56,749 bases of DNA from an uncultured Lachnospiraceae bacterium (lineage in GTDB: Bacteria > Bacillota > Clostridia > Lachnospirales > Lachnospiraceae), in contig CADAKQ010000027.1 of assembly GCA_902788555.1 (NCBI GenBank), positions 1 to 56,749 on the forward strand, written 5' to 3'. A program made the translations under genes and the position numbers. The stretch's first letter is position 1; each line of letters begins with the position of its first letter. Shown in pieces: positions 16,079 to 26,200 of the stretch. The notes under the pieces were generated by a model, which saw only the letters and a list, made by a program, of their open reading frames with translations, was not told the DNA's origin and searched no databases.

Positions 16079-17074
16079 ATGGCAGGCAATTATATTCAAA
16101 AATTGAAATTGTTATATCTTTTAAAAATCATGTTTGAAAATACCGATGACGAACATGGTTTAAAAAGTGCGGATATTATAAGGTGCTTGTCAGAAGTGGG
16201 AATCAAGATAGAACGCAAAACTTTGTATAGTGACATAGCTTTATTAAAGGAATTTGGCATTGATATTTATCAGGAACAGAAAGGAAGACAAATTTTATAT
16301 CATATAGGTAATAGAGATTTTGAACTTCCAGAGCTAAAATTGCTTGTAGACTTGGTTCAGTCATCAAGATTTATTACAAAAAAGAAATCACAATCATTAA
16401 TTAATAAAATAGAAAAGTTAGCAAGTAAGTATGAAGCTGAGCGATTGCAAAGACAGGTTTTTGTTTCAGGGAGAGTAAAGTCAGAAAATGAAAGAATCTA
16501 TTATAATGTTGATCTGATTCATACTGCAATTAATTCTGATAAAAGTATTTACTTTCAGTATTTTCAATGGAATATAAACAAAGAAAAAGAATTAAGGCAT
16601 AATGGAAAAATTTATGATGTAAGTCCATGGGCACTATCATGGGATAATGAGAAATATTATCTTGTTGGATATGATGAAGATTTAAAGGCAATAAGGCATT
16701 ATCGTGTGGATAAGATATTAAATCTTAAAATTTCAGACAAACAAAGAATGGGTAAGAGTGAATTCTCTGTATTTGATATTGCAAAATATACGAAAAGAAT
16801 ATTTGGGATGTTTGATGGTGAAGAGAGAAAAGTCAAATTAAGAGTTAAGAATTCGTTTGTTGGAGTTATTATTGACAGATTTGGAACGGATATAGTTATA
16901 GATAAAATAAATGATGAGTATTTTGAAACGGAGGTTGAAGTAGCGGTAAGTGAGCAGTTTTTAGGATGGATATTAGCATTGGGAGATAATGTAAAAATTG
17001 TTGGGTCAAAAGAGGTAGTAAAAAACATGAAGGATATGCTAAATGACAGATTTAAATTATATAATGATGAATAA
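16079..17074 (+). CDS. WYL-domain transcriptional regulator
   Basis: 331 aa from ATG 16079 (GAAGGA upstream). An N-terminal winged helix (residues ~1-75: KLLYLLKIMFENTDDEHGLKSADI ... ERKTLYSDIALLKEFGI) is followed by a WYL domain at about 150-235 (YFQYFQWN, YDVSPWALSWDNEKYYLVGYDE, HYRVDKILNL) and a WCX-type C-terminus. WYL proteins bind nucleic-acid or nucleotide ligands and often control phage-defence operons. Here it stands 148 bp before cas9 in the same direction, with the tracrRNA gene antisense in between; its stop codon overlaps the tracrRNA terminator. Confidence 0.88.
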   Translation: MAGNYIQKLKLLYLLKIMFENTDDEHGLKSADIIRCLSEVGIKIERKTLYSDIALLKEFGIDIYQEQKGRQILYHIGNRDFELPELKLLVDLVQSSRFITKKKSQSLINKIEKLASKYEAERLQRQVFVSGRVKSENERIYYNVDLIHTAINSDKSIYFQYFQWNINKEKELRHNGKIYDVSPWALSWDNEKYYLVGYDEDLKAIRHYRVDKILNLKISDKQRMGKSEFSVFDIAKYTKRIFGMFDGEERKVKLRVKNSFVGVIIDRFGTDIVIDKINDEYFETEVEVAVSEQFLGWILALGDNVKIVGSKEVVKNMKDMLNDRFKLYNDE

Positions 17075-17185
17075 AAAAAGCCCTTTCGGACTTTTCTTAA
17101 TGCACACACTGTGCGGCCGACATAGCGGCGATTTGAAATAATTTTTATTTGAACTCGTAGTGTAAATCCAGAGGGCTCTGGATTC
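17073..17185 (-). ncRNA. tracrRNA of the type II-A system
   Basis: On the minus strand, bases 17178-17157 are the exact complement of repeat positions 9-30. A four-base bulge (GAGU, 17156-17153) faces GA of the repeat and the lower stem UCAAAU pairs with GUUUGA, the standard type II-A layout. Then come a nexus-like hairpin (GCCG/CGGC), a GCACA/UGUGC hairpin and a terminator (AAGUCC GAAA GGGCUU, T run to 17073). Expected length is about 113 nt. The inferred 5' end forms a hairpin with itself (palindrome 17164-17183). Confidence 0.9.
17074..17096. terminator. tracrRNA terminator, also usable by the WYL gene
   Basis: Stem AAGCCC/GGACTT (17078-17083/17088-17093) with a TTTC loop (GAAA on the minus strand). 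Seven T follow on the minus strand, a shorter TTCTT on the plus strand. Confidence 0.8.
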
Positions 17186-17192
17186 ATTTATA

Positions 17193-17221
17193 AGAATAAC
17201 AGTAAGATGGAGGAATGTCAA
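17193..17221 (-). promoter_or_regulatory. tracrRNA promoter overlapping the cas9 start region
   Basis: On the minus strand TTGACA (17221-17216), 17-bp spacer, TATTCT (17198-17193). The -35 box lies between the cas9 Shine-Dalgarno site (GGAGG, 17209-17213) and its ATG at 17223. The start of transcription should be near 17185. No convincing plus-strand promoter was found for cas9 in this gap. Confidence 0.65.
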
Positions 17222-17222
17222 T

Positions 17223-20200
17223 ATGAATTTTGATGGAGAGTATTTTCTTGGACTTGATATAGGAACAGATTCTGTAGGATATGCAGTAACAGATCAAAGA
17301 TATAATCTTGTGAAATTTAAAGGGGAACCGATGTGGGGGTCTCACCTTTTTGATGCGGCTAATCAATGTGCGGAAAGAAGAGGGTTTAGAACTGCGAGAA
17401 GAAGATTGGACAGAAGACAACAGAGGGTAAAACTTGTTGATGAGATATTTGCTCCGGAAGTTGCAAAGGTTGATCCGAATTTTTATATTAGAAAAATGGA
17501 AAGCGCATTATATCCTGAAGATAAATCAAATAAAGGTGATCTTTATCTTTATTTTAATAAGCAGGAATACGATGAGAAACATTATTATAAAGATTATCCT
17601 ACAATTCATCATCTTATATGTGCATTGATGAATGACGAAAAGACAAAGTTTGATATAAGATTAATAAATATTGCAATTGACTGGCTCGTTGCACATAGGG
17701 GACATTTCTTAAGTGAAGTGGGTACTGATAGTGTAGACAAAGTTTTGGATTTTAGAAAGATTTATGATGAATTTATGGCACTTTTTAGTGATGAAGATGA
17801 TGCTGTTTCATCAAAACCATGGGAAAATATTAATCCGGATGAGTTGGGTAAAGTCCTTAAAATTCATGGGAAAAATGCAAAGCGTAATGAATTAAAAAAA
17901 TTGTTGTATGGCGGAAAAATACCTACAGACGAGGATTCTTTTATTGACAGAAAACTTTTGATAGATTTTATAGCAGGGACAAGCGTTCAATGTAATAAGC
18001 TTTTTAGAAATTCTGAATATGAGGATGATTTGAAAATCACAATAAGTAATAGTGATGAGAGGGAAGTGGTATTGCCACAGCTTGAAGATTTCCATGCAGA
18101 CATAATTGCTAAACTTTCATCAATGTATGATTGGAGTGTTTTATCGGATATTTTGTCAGGTAGTACATATATATCGGAATCAAAGGTCAAAGTATATGAA
18201 CAGCATAAAAAGGATTTAAAGGAACTAAAAGAGTTTGTGAGAAAATATGCTCCTGAAAAATATAATGATATATTTAGATTAGCAAGTAAAGAGACTTATA
18301 ATTATACTGCATATTCATATAATCTTAAATCTGTAAAGGATGAAAAAGATTTGCCTAAAGGCAAGGCTTCAAAAGAAGATTTTTATTCGTATCTAAAGAA
18401 AACATTAAAACTTGATAAGGCAGAAAACTATAATTTTGTTAATGATGCAGATACGAGGTTTTTTGATGATATGGTTGAAAGAATAAGTTCGGGAACATTT
18501 CTGCCAAAACAGGTTAATTCTGATAATCGTGTAATTCCATATCAGGTATATTATATTGAATTAAAAAAGATTCTTGAAAATGCAAAGAAACATTACGCAT
18601 TTTTTGAGGAAAAAGACGAGGATGGATATAGTAATGTAGAGAAAATTATGTCTGTGTTCACGTTCAGAATTCCTTATTATGTGGGACCACTTAGAAATGA
18701 TGATAAGTCACCATATGCTTGGATTAGAAGAAAAGCAGATGGTAAGATATATCCGTGGGATTTTGAGGAAAAAGTTGATTTAGATGCAAGTGAGAATGCA
18801 TTTATAGATAGAATGACAAATTCATGCACATATATACCTGGCGCTGATGTTCTTCCTAAATGGTCACTTCTTTATACAAAGTATATGGTTCTTAATGAGA
18901 TTAATAACATTAAGGTGAATAACATTGGAATTTCAGTTGAGGCAAAACAAGGAATATATAATGAATTATTTTGCAAAAAGGCTAAAGTATCCCTAAAAGC
19001 AATTAGGGAATATCTTATCAGCAATGGATTTATGCAAAAGGATGATGAAATGTCTGGTATTGATATTACAGTCAAATCATCACTTAAATCAAGGTATGAT
19101 TTCAGGCATTTACTTGAAAAAAATGAACTTACGACAGATGATGTTGAAGCTATAATATCAAGAAGTACTTATGCTGAAGATAAAGCAAGGTTCAAAAAGT
19201 GGCTTAAAAAAGAATTCCCACAGTTAAGTGATGAAGACTATAAATATGTTTCAAAGCTTAAATATAAAGATTTCGGAAGATTGTCAAGAAGTTTACTTAA
19301 TGGATTGGAAGGGGCAAGTAAGGAAACAGGTGAAATAGGTACAATAATGCATTTTCTGTGGGAAACAAATGACAATCTTATGCAACTTTTGTCTGACAGA
19401 TATACCTTTATGGAAGAGATAAATAAAAAACGTCAGGATTACTACATAGAACATAAGCTTACATTAAATGAGCAGATGGAAGAACTTGGAATATCAAATG
19501 CTGTTAAAAGACCTGTTACAAGAACCTTGGCAGTGGTAAAAGATGTTGTATCCGCTATAGGATATGCTCCCCAAAAAATATTTGTTGAGATGGCTCGTCA
19601 GGAGGATGAAAAGAAAAAAAGATCAGTTACAAGAAAGGAGCAAATACTTGAGCTTTATAAAAATGTGGAAGAAGATACAAAGGAATTGGAACGTCAGCTT
19701 AAAAAAATGGGTGATACAGCCAATAATGAACTTCAAAGTGATGCGTTGTTTTTGTATTATCTTCAGCTCGGAAAGTGTATGTATAGTGGTAAACCAATTG
19801 ATTTAACACAGATAAAAACTACGAAAAAATATGATATAGACCATATATGGCCGCAGAGTATGGTAAAGGATGATAGTTTGTTAAATAACAGGGTGTTGGT
19901 TTTGTCTGAAATTAATGGAGATAAAAAGGATGTTTATCCTATTGATGAATCAATACGTAGTAAAATGCATTCGTATTGGAAGATGCTTTTAGATAAAAAT
20001 CTTATAACAAAAGAAAAATATTCCAGATTAACAAGGCCTACCCCATTTACTGAATCAGAAAAATTAGGCTTTATAAATAGACAGTTGGTGGAAACCAGAC
20101 AGTCAATGAAAGCAGTAACGCAATTATTGAATAATATGTATCCTGATTCGGAGATTGTATATGTAAAAGCAAAGCTTGCAGCAGATTTTAAACAGGATTT

Positions 20201-21329
20201 TAAGCTTGCTCCAAAGTCAAGAATTATAAATGATTTACATCATGCCAAGGATACGTATTTAAATGTTGTTGCCGGAAATGTTTATAATGAAAGATTTACA
20301 AAGAAGTGGTTTAATGTAAATGAAAAGTACAGTATGAAGACAAAAGTTTTATTTGGTCATGATGTAAAAATTGGAGATAGGCTTATATGGGATAGCAAAA
20401 AGGATTTACAGACTGTAAAGAATACATATGAAAAGAATAATATCCATCTTACAAGGTATGCATATTGTCAAAAGGGTGGATTATTTGACCAAATGCCTGT
20501 AAAGAAAGGACAAGGACAGATTCAACTTAAAAAGGGTATGGATATAGATAGATATGGTGGATATAACAAGGCAACTGCAAGCTTCTTTATAATAGCAAGG
20601 TATCTTAGAGGAGGTAAAAAAGAGGTATCATTTGTTCCGGTGGAACTTATGGTAAGCGAAAAATTCTTAAATGATGATAATTTTGCTATTGAGTATATAA
20701 CTAATGTTCTTACAGGAATGAATACTAAAAAGATTGAAAATGTCGAGCTTCCACTTGGAAAAAGAGTAATAAAGATAAAGACAGTTCTTTTACTTGATGG
20801 TTATAAGGTGTGGGTGAATGGAAAGGCTAGTGGTGGAACAAGAGTTATGCTTACAAGTGCTGAAAGTTTGAGGATGCCTAAAGAATATGTTGAGTATTTG
20901 AAGAAGATGGAAAATTATTCAGAAAAGAAAAAATCCAACAGAAATTTTATGCATGATTCGGAAAATGATGGTTTATCAGAGGAAAAGAATATACTTTTAT
21001 ATGATAAACTTTTAGAAAAATTAGATGAAAATCATTTCAAAAAAATGCCAGGTAATCAGTGTGAAACTATGAAATCAGGTAGAGTTAAATTTATTGAGCT
21101 TGATTTTGATGTACAGATATCAACACTACTTAATTGTATTGATTTATTAAAGTCTGGAAGAACAGGTGGCTGTGATTTAAAAAATATAGGAGGAAAGTCA
21201 GCAAGTGGTGTTGTTTATATAAGTGCAAATCTTTCAGCTTGCAAATATAATGATGTTCATATAATTGATATATCACCGGCTGGATTACACGAGAATATTT
21301 CGTGTAATCTGATGGAGTTGTTTGAATGA
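17223..21329 (+). CDS. cas9: CRISPR-associated endonuclease Cas9 (type II-A)
   Basis: 1368 aa. RuvC-I is YFLGLDIGTDSVGYAV with Asp12; the Arg-rich bridge helix RRGFRTARRRLDRRQQR follows at ~57-73; RuvC-II is IFVEMARQ with Glu789; the HNH motif is YDIDHIWPQS with Asp873 and His874, and Asn898 matches SpCas9 Asn863; RuvC-III is DLHHAKDTYLN with His1007 and Asp1010. All nuclease residues are therefore present. The position of SpCas9 His985 is Lys1009. The PAM-interacting C-terminus (~1130-1368) is diverged, so PAM cannot be predicted. GGAGG lies 9 bases before the ATG. The stop overlaps cas1 by four bases. Confidence 0.98.
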   Translation: MNFDGEYFLGLDIGTDSVGYAVTDQRYNLVKFKGEPMWGSHLFDAANQCAERRGFRTARRRLDRRQQRVKLVDEIFAPEVAKVDPNFYIRKMESALYPEDKSNKGDLYLYFNKQEYDEKHYYKDYPTIHHLICALMNDEKTKFDIRLINIAIDWLVAHRGHFLSEVGTDSVDKVLDFRKIYDEFMALFSDEDDAVSSKPWENINPDELGKVLKIHGKNAKRNELKKLLYGGKIPTDEDSFIDRKLLIDFIAGTSVQCNKLFRNSEYEDDLKITISNSDEREVVLPQLEDFHADIIAKLSSMYDWSVLSDILSGSTYISESKVKVYEQHKKDLKELKEFVRKYAPEKYNDIFRLASKETYNYTAYSYNLKSVKDEKDLPKGKASKEDFYSYLKKTLKLDKAENYNFVNDADTRFFDDMVERISSGTFLPKQVNSDNRVIPYQVYYIELKKILENAKKHYAFFEEKDEDGYSNVEKIMSVFTFRIPYYVGPLRNDDKSPYAWIRRKADGKIYPWDFEEKVDLDASENAFIDRMTNSCTYIPGADVLPKWSLLYTKYMVLNEINNIKVNNIGISVEAKQGIYNELFCKKAKVSLKAIREYLISNGFMQKDDEMSGIDITVKSSLKSRYDFRHLLEKNELTTDDVEAIISRSTYAEDKARFKKWLKKEFPQLSDEDYKYVSKLKYKDFGRLSRSLLNGLEGASKETGEIGTIMHFLWETNDNLMQLLSDRYTFMEEINKKRQDYYIEHKLTLNEQMEELGISNAVKRPVTRTLAVVKDVVSAIGYAPQKIFVEMARQEDEKKKRSVTRKEQILELYKNVEEDTKELERQLKKMGDTANNELQSDALFLYYLQLGKCMYSGKPIDLTQIKTTKKYDIDHIWPQSMVKDDSLLNNRVLVLSEINGDKKDVYPIDESIRSKMHSYWKMLLDKNLITKEKYSRLTRPTPFTESEKLGFINRQLVETRQSMKAVTQLLNNMYPDSEIVYVKAKLAADFKQDFKLAPKSRIINDLHHAKDTYLNVVAGNVYNERFTKKWFNVNEKYSMKTKVLFGHDVKIGDRLIWDSKKDLQTVKNTYEKNNIHLTRYAYCQKGGLFDQMPVKKGQGQIQLKKGMDIDRYGGYNKATASFFIIARYLRGGKKEVSFVPVELMVSEKFLNDDNFAIEYITNVLTGMNTKKIENVELPLGKRVIKIKTVLLLDGYKVWVNGKASGGTRVMLTSAESLRMPKEYVEYLKKMENYSEKKKSNRNFMHDSENDGLSEEKNILLYDKLLEKLDENHFKKMPGNQCETMKSGRVKFIELDFDVQISTLLNCIDLLKSGRTGGCDLKNIGGKSASGVVYISANLSACKYNDVHIIDISPAGLHENISCNLMELFE

Positions 21330-22198
21330 GTTGGCGTGTAGTAGTTATCTCACAGAGATGTAAGCTTGATTATAGTATGAATTATATGGTTGTAAGAGGT
21401 GAAGAAACAAAAAGAGTTTTGCTTGATGAGATGGCGGTACTAATTTTAGAAAATAATGCAATATCAATGACAGGTTATCTATTATCAGAGTTGATTGAAA
21501 GAAAAATTAAAGTAATATTATGTGACGGAAAGAGGAACCCACAAGCTGAATTAATTTCATATTATGGTGCTCACAATGATTCTTTGAAAATTAAACAACA
21601 GATTGAGTGGAATAATGATATAAAACAGCTTGTATGGACATATATAGTACGTGAAAAAATATTAAATCAAGCTAAACTTCTTCAACGATTTGGTAAGATT
21701 CAAGAATCTAATATGCTTATAGGATACACATCGGAAATAAAGCCTGGTGATATATCAAACAGAGAAGGGCATGCGGCTAAAGTATATTTTAATGCTTTAT
21801 TTGGTATGAGTTTTACTAGAAGCGATGAAGAAAACTATATTAATAGTGCTCTAAATTATGGATATGCACTAATTCTTTCGGCATTTAATCGTGAAGTTGT
21901 TGCAGGTGGATATTTGACTCAACTCGGCTTGGCGCATGACAATCAATATAATCATTTTAATTTAAGCTGTGATCTTATGGAACCATTTAGAATTATTATA
22001 GATGCTGAAATAATTAATAACGAATATAAAGATTTTGGAACTGAAGAAAAACATACTCTTGTTAATGTTTTGAACAAGAGTTACATAGTAAGGGGACAGG
22101 AGCAAACCTTATTAAATGCAATCAAATTATACGCTAAAAGTGTGTTTGATGCCATTAATGAGGAAAATCCTGAACTGATAAAATTTGTGGAGATATGA
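21326..22198 (+). CDS. cas1: CRISPR integrase Cas1 (type II)
   Basis: 290 aa. Starts [16 protein letters not shown], typical of type II Cas1. Metal-binding residues are Glu147 ([11 protein letters not shown]), His204 ([11 protein letters not shown]) and Glu219 (DLMEPFR). With Cas2 it inserts new spacers at the leader-proximal repeat. ATGA overlaps with cas9 before and cas2 after suggest translational coupling. Confidence 0.97.
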   Translation: MSWRVVVISQRCKLDYSMNYMVVRGEETKRVLLDEMAVLILENNAISMTGYLLSELIERKIKVILCDGKRNPQAELISYYGAHNDSLKIKQQIEWNNDIKQLVWTYIVREKILNQAKLLQRFGKIQESNMLIGYTSEIKPGDISNREGHAAKVYFNALFGMSFTRSDEENYINSALNYGYALILSAFNREVVAGGYLTQLGLAHDNQYNHFNLSCDLMEPFRIIIDAEIINNEYKDFGTEEKHTLVNVLNKSYIVRGQEQTLLNAIKLYAKSVFDAINEENPELIKFVEI

Positions 22199-22515
22199 CA
22201 TATAGATTTATGAGAATATTGGTGTTTTTTGATCTGCCAACAGTTACAGATAAAGATAAAAGAGAATACAGACGGTTCAGAAAAATGCTTATTCAAAATG
22301 GTTTTGTTATGATGCAAGAGTCAGTATATACAAGGATGGTTTTGAATAAAACTGTTGAGAAATCGGTTATTGATACTCTAAAGCGTAATAAACCATCTGA
22401 TGGATTAGTTCAGGCTATAGTAATTACAGAAAAACAATTTGCCGGAATGGTTAACATATCCGGAGAGTTTGTAAGTAATGTAATTGATACGGATGAAAGG
22501 CTGGTTATATTGTGA
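22195..22515 (+). CDS. cas2: CRISPR-associated Cas2
   Basis: 106 aa, type II form: [27 protein letters not shown] with the conserved Asp13, then QESVYTRMV. It bridges two Cas1 dimers in the spacer-integration complex. ATG overlaps the cas1 stop; an internal Met6 is a possible alternative start. Confidence 0.96.
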   Translation: MTYRFMRILVFFDLPTVTDKDKREYRRFRKMLIQNGFVMMQESVYTRMVLNKTVEKSVIDTLKRNKPSDGLVQAIVITEKQFAGMVNISGEFVSNVIDTDERLVIL

Positions 22516-23177
22516 AATTAGTATCGGAATTATTTCAGGAAGCATTAGAATTTAATGAGGGGGAAGTATTATCACTTGTAATAGAAAATCCCAAATTAAT
22601 GCTTGTGTTTCTAAAAAGATTATATAGTCAGATTAACGGTGAAGAAGGAGATATTGTCTTATCTAAAGATAATGAAATAATAAAAATACAAAAAACGGTT
22701 GAACTCATAACAACATTCGTGCCATTTGAAATAAATGAAAAAAGATTGTTAACTAAGATTAATGGATTACTTGAAAAAGAAGCAGTTAATGAGATTTATT
22801 ATAATAAAACTATGTTGCTTTTATCTGAAATAGAAAGATATGTAAATGATTTATCGGATTTTTTGCCATATTCTTTTGAATATCAAGGAATAAATGCTGC
22901 ATCGCTTATTAAGATGTGTGGGATAAATATCTGTGATGATAGTATCAACGATGTTGAAAGAGTTATAAATTATATGTCTATTGTGCAAGATTTGTTAGGG
23001 GAAAAACTTTTTGTGTTTGTTAATATGAGTTTGTTCTTTGAACATAAAGATTTGCAGAGTTTTATTGATACTGTTAATGCATATAAATATAATGTTTTAC
23101 TTATAGATGGAGTTGAAACAGTAAAATTAAGTGGTATAAGGAGATTGATTATTGACAAAGATTTATGTATTATATAA
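22512..23177 (+). CDS. csn2: Csn2 adaptation protein (defines subtype II-A)
   Basis: 221 aa, standard length for the short Csn2 group. GTG start overlaps the cas2 stop (GTGA). Features: acidic N-terminal region, central helical stretch, and the C-terminal [33 protein letters not shown] typical of Csn2, a ring-forming DNA-end-binding protein needed for spacer acquisition. Its last ~10 codons contain the candidate array promoter. Confidence 0.93.
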   Translation: MKLVSELFQEALEFNEGEVLSLVIENPKLMLVFLKRLYSQINGEEGDIVLSKDNEIIKIQKTVELITTFVPFEINEKRLLTKINGLLEKEAVNEIYYNKTMLLLSEIERYVNDLSDFLPYSFEYQGINAASLIKMCGINICDDSINDVERVINYMSIVQDLLGEKLFVFVNMSLFFEHKDLQSFIDTVNAYKYNVLLIDGVETVKLSGIRRLIIDKDLCII

Positions 23178-23178
23178 T
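23152..23178 (+). promoter_or_regulatory. Candidate pre-crRNA promoter
   Basis: Perfect TTGACA (23152-23157) and TATAAT (23173-23178), but only 15 bp apart. It covers the csn2 3' end and points into the array, about 70 nt before the first repeat. Confidence 0.5.
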
Positions 23179-23254
23179 TGTTATGGAGAATATTACGAAT
23201 TTGGATTTATGCGTCAGCTATGTAGGGCTGATTATCTCGAATATGAGATTTGAG
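23178..23254 (+). promoter_or_regulatory. CRISPR leader with leader-anchoring sequence
   Basis: 77 bp between the csn2 stop and the first repeat. Its last seven bases, ATTTGAG (23248-23254), match the leader-anchoring sequence known from type II-A systems, which directs new spacers to the first repeat. Confidence 0.8.
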
Positions 23255-26200
23255 GTTTGAGAGTAGTGTAAATCCAGAGGGCTCCAAAACAGCTGAAGAA
23301 TTGGCTGAGCATACTTTGCGGTTTGAGAGTAGTGTAAATCCAGAGGGCTCCAAAACTGTTTTGATGGAGCTTGTAACCCTGAATCGGTTTGAGAGTAGTG
23401 TAAATCCAGAGGGCTCCAAAACTGGTGTAGATATAATTTCTTCCTGTATATGGTTTGAGAGTAGTGTAAATCCAGAGGGCTCCAAAACATAAATCTTATT
23501 AAAGATAAATTAGATTTAGTTTGAGAGTAGTGTAAATCCAGAGGGCTCCAAAACTATGTTTAGAAAAGATGACTTGCTTGACGCGTTTGAGAGTAGTGTA
23601 AATCCAGAGGGCTCCAAAACGATTCGTTCTACAACTATTGATGCTCTACGGTTTGAGAGTAGTGTAAATCCAGAGGGCTCCAAAACTAAAAGCAGGCATT
23701 ATAACACAGTCTCAAGTTTGAGAGTAGTGTAAATCCAGAGGGCTCCAAAACCTCATCAGTACAAAACATAACTTCATCATCGTTTGAGAGTAGTGTAAAT
23801 CCAGAGGGCTCCAAAACAAATGTGGTTTCATTCATTACCCAGAATCTGTTTGAGAGTAGTGTAAATCCAGAGGGCTCCAAAACGCATGAAGTTAAGAAAA
23901 AATCATAAGGAGTGTTCCAGAGGGCTCCAAAACTAATGCGTGATGTTCTCCACCGAAATACCTGTTTGAGAGTAGTGTAAATCCAGAGGGCTCCAAAACC
24001 CATATCATAAATATTAGATATAGTAAGATGTTTGAGAGTAGTGTAAATCCAGAGGGCTCCAAAACAGCCGGTGTAGGTTGGTATAAATCCAACAGGTTTG
24101 AGAGTAGTGTAAATCCAGAGGGCTCCAAAACGCAAGTATTGTTGGAGGTTGATGGTGGAAGGTTTGAGAGTAGTGTAAATCCAGAGGGCTCCAAAACATA
24201 TGTTGCAGGAATGGATTGCTGTGCCTGTTTGAGAGTAGTGTAAATCCAGAGGGCTCCAAAACAATAACTTATCTGACACTACAATCTACAATGTTTGAGA
24301 GTAGTGTAAATCCAGAGGGCTCCAAAACTGTAGGTTCATTTGTTAGATAATAGTTATCGTTTGAGAGTAGTGTAAATCCAGAGGGCTCCAAAACTGATTT
24401 TTTATGTTCCATTGAATATAAATCGTTTGAGAGTAGTGTAAATCCAGAGGGCTCCAAAACGATGATATGTACAATCCGACATTGTTAATTGTTTGAGAGT
24501 AGTGTAAATCCAGAGGGCTCCAAAACATGCGAATTGACAAACGTTTGATCGATACAGTTTGAGAGTAGTGTAAATCCAGAGGGCTCCAAAACTTATACAG
24601 TAGAAATAAGTTCTACTATGCAGTTTGAGAGTAGTGTAAATCCAGAGGGCTCCAAAACTTATGGGGACATCGTTGATAGACGATATAGTTTGAGAGTAGT
24701 GTAAATCCAGAGGGCTCCAAAACATTTATATGCGCGTTTTGGCTGAAGTATTTGTTTGAGAGTAGTGTAAATCCAGAGGGCTCCAAAACAACCGATACAG
24801 AGCTTGGTTATCTCTCAGGGTTTGAGAGTAGTGTAAATCCAGAGGGCTCCAAAACGGATTATATCGCCTGATTTATTGACTATCGTTTGAGAGTAGTGTA
24901 AATCCAGAGGGCTCCAAAACAAATAAATCTCTTATCTCTTCTTTGTATGTGTTTGAGAGTAGTGTAAATCCAGAGGGCTCCAAAACAACAACTTATCTGA
25001 CACTACAAACTACAATGTTTGAGAGTAGTGTAAATCCAGAGGGCTCCAAAACTATTTATATTTTAAGGGCTATTCATTCACAGTTTGAGAGTAGTGTAAA
25101 TCCAGAGGGCTCCAAAACTTTAGCGGGGATTTAGTCGATGACTCGCGCGTTTGAGAGTAGTGTAAATCCAGAGGGCTCCAAAACTTTTTTATAATTTTCT
25201 TTATTAATACTCTCGTTTGAGAGTAGTGTAAATCCAGAGGGCTCCAAAACTATTTGAATTAAGTATTCCATGACATCAGGGTTTGAGAGTAGTGTAAATC
25301 CAGAGGGCTCCAAAACACAAATTCTTTCAATAATAATGCCATCACAGTTTGAGAGTAGTGTAAATCCAGAGGGCTCCAAAACTATGCTATTAAAAACAGC
25401 GAAGTAACCTTCGTTTGAGAGTAGTGTAAATCCAGAGGGCTCCAAAACTCATACGCCGACATCGAACATACTTACTATGTTTGAGAGTAGTGTAAATCCA
25501 GAGGGCTCCAAAACTAGCGGCTCTCTCATTGTCATCGGATACCAGTTTGAGAGTAGTGTAAATCCAGAGGGCTCCAAAACCGTGAATATATGTACGAACC
25601 GTCTACGGCTGTTTGAGAGTAGTGTAAATCCAGAGGGCTCCAAAACTGTTGATTGTTAAGCTCTTCAAGCTGTGCTGTTTGAGAGTAGTGTAAATCCAGA
25701 GGGCTCCAAAACTGCCACTTGCGTAATTCTTCGCCATACTCCGTTTGAGAGTAGTGTAAATCCAGAGGGCTCCAAAACCATATCACGCTGATATTCATTA
25801 TAACGTGCGTTTGAGAGTAGTGTAAATCCAGAGGGCTCCAAAACTACTATGACAATGAAGCACAAACCAAAATAGTTTGAGAGTAGTGTAAATCCAGAGG
25901 GCTCCAAAACACAAACGTTTGATGTTATTACATGTTTTGGTTTGAGAGTAGTGTAAATCCAGAGGGCTCCAAAACCAACTTTCCGGTATGTTATCACTTC
26001 CATAAGTTTGAGAGTAGTGTAAATCCAGAGGGCTCCAAAACAGATACATATATTCCATCATCAAATGACAGGTTTGAGAGTAGTGTAAATCCAGAGGGCT
26101 CCAAAACGTTCGTTATCCTCATCAATCATTGTCTGCTGTTTGAGAGTAGTGTAAATCCAGAGGGCTCCAAAACTTTACCGGATAGTTTAACGATTTTCTG

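Noticed and set aside
17149-17178. Stray extra CRISPR repeat upstream of cas9
   Set aside because: Its 22-nt match, bulge, hairpins and terminator on the opposite strand show that it is the tracrRNA anti-repeat.
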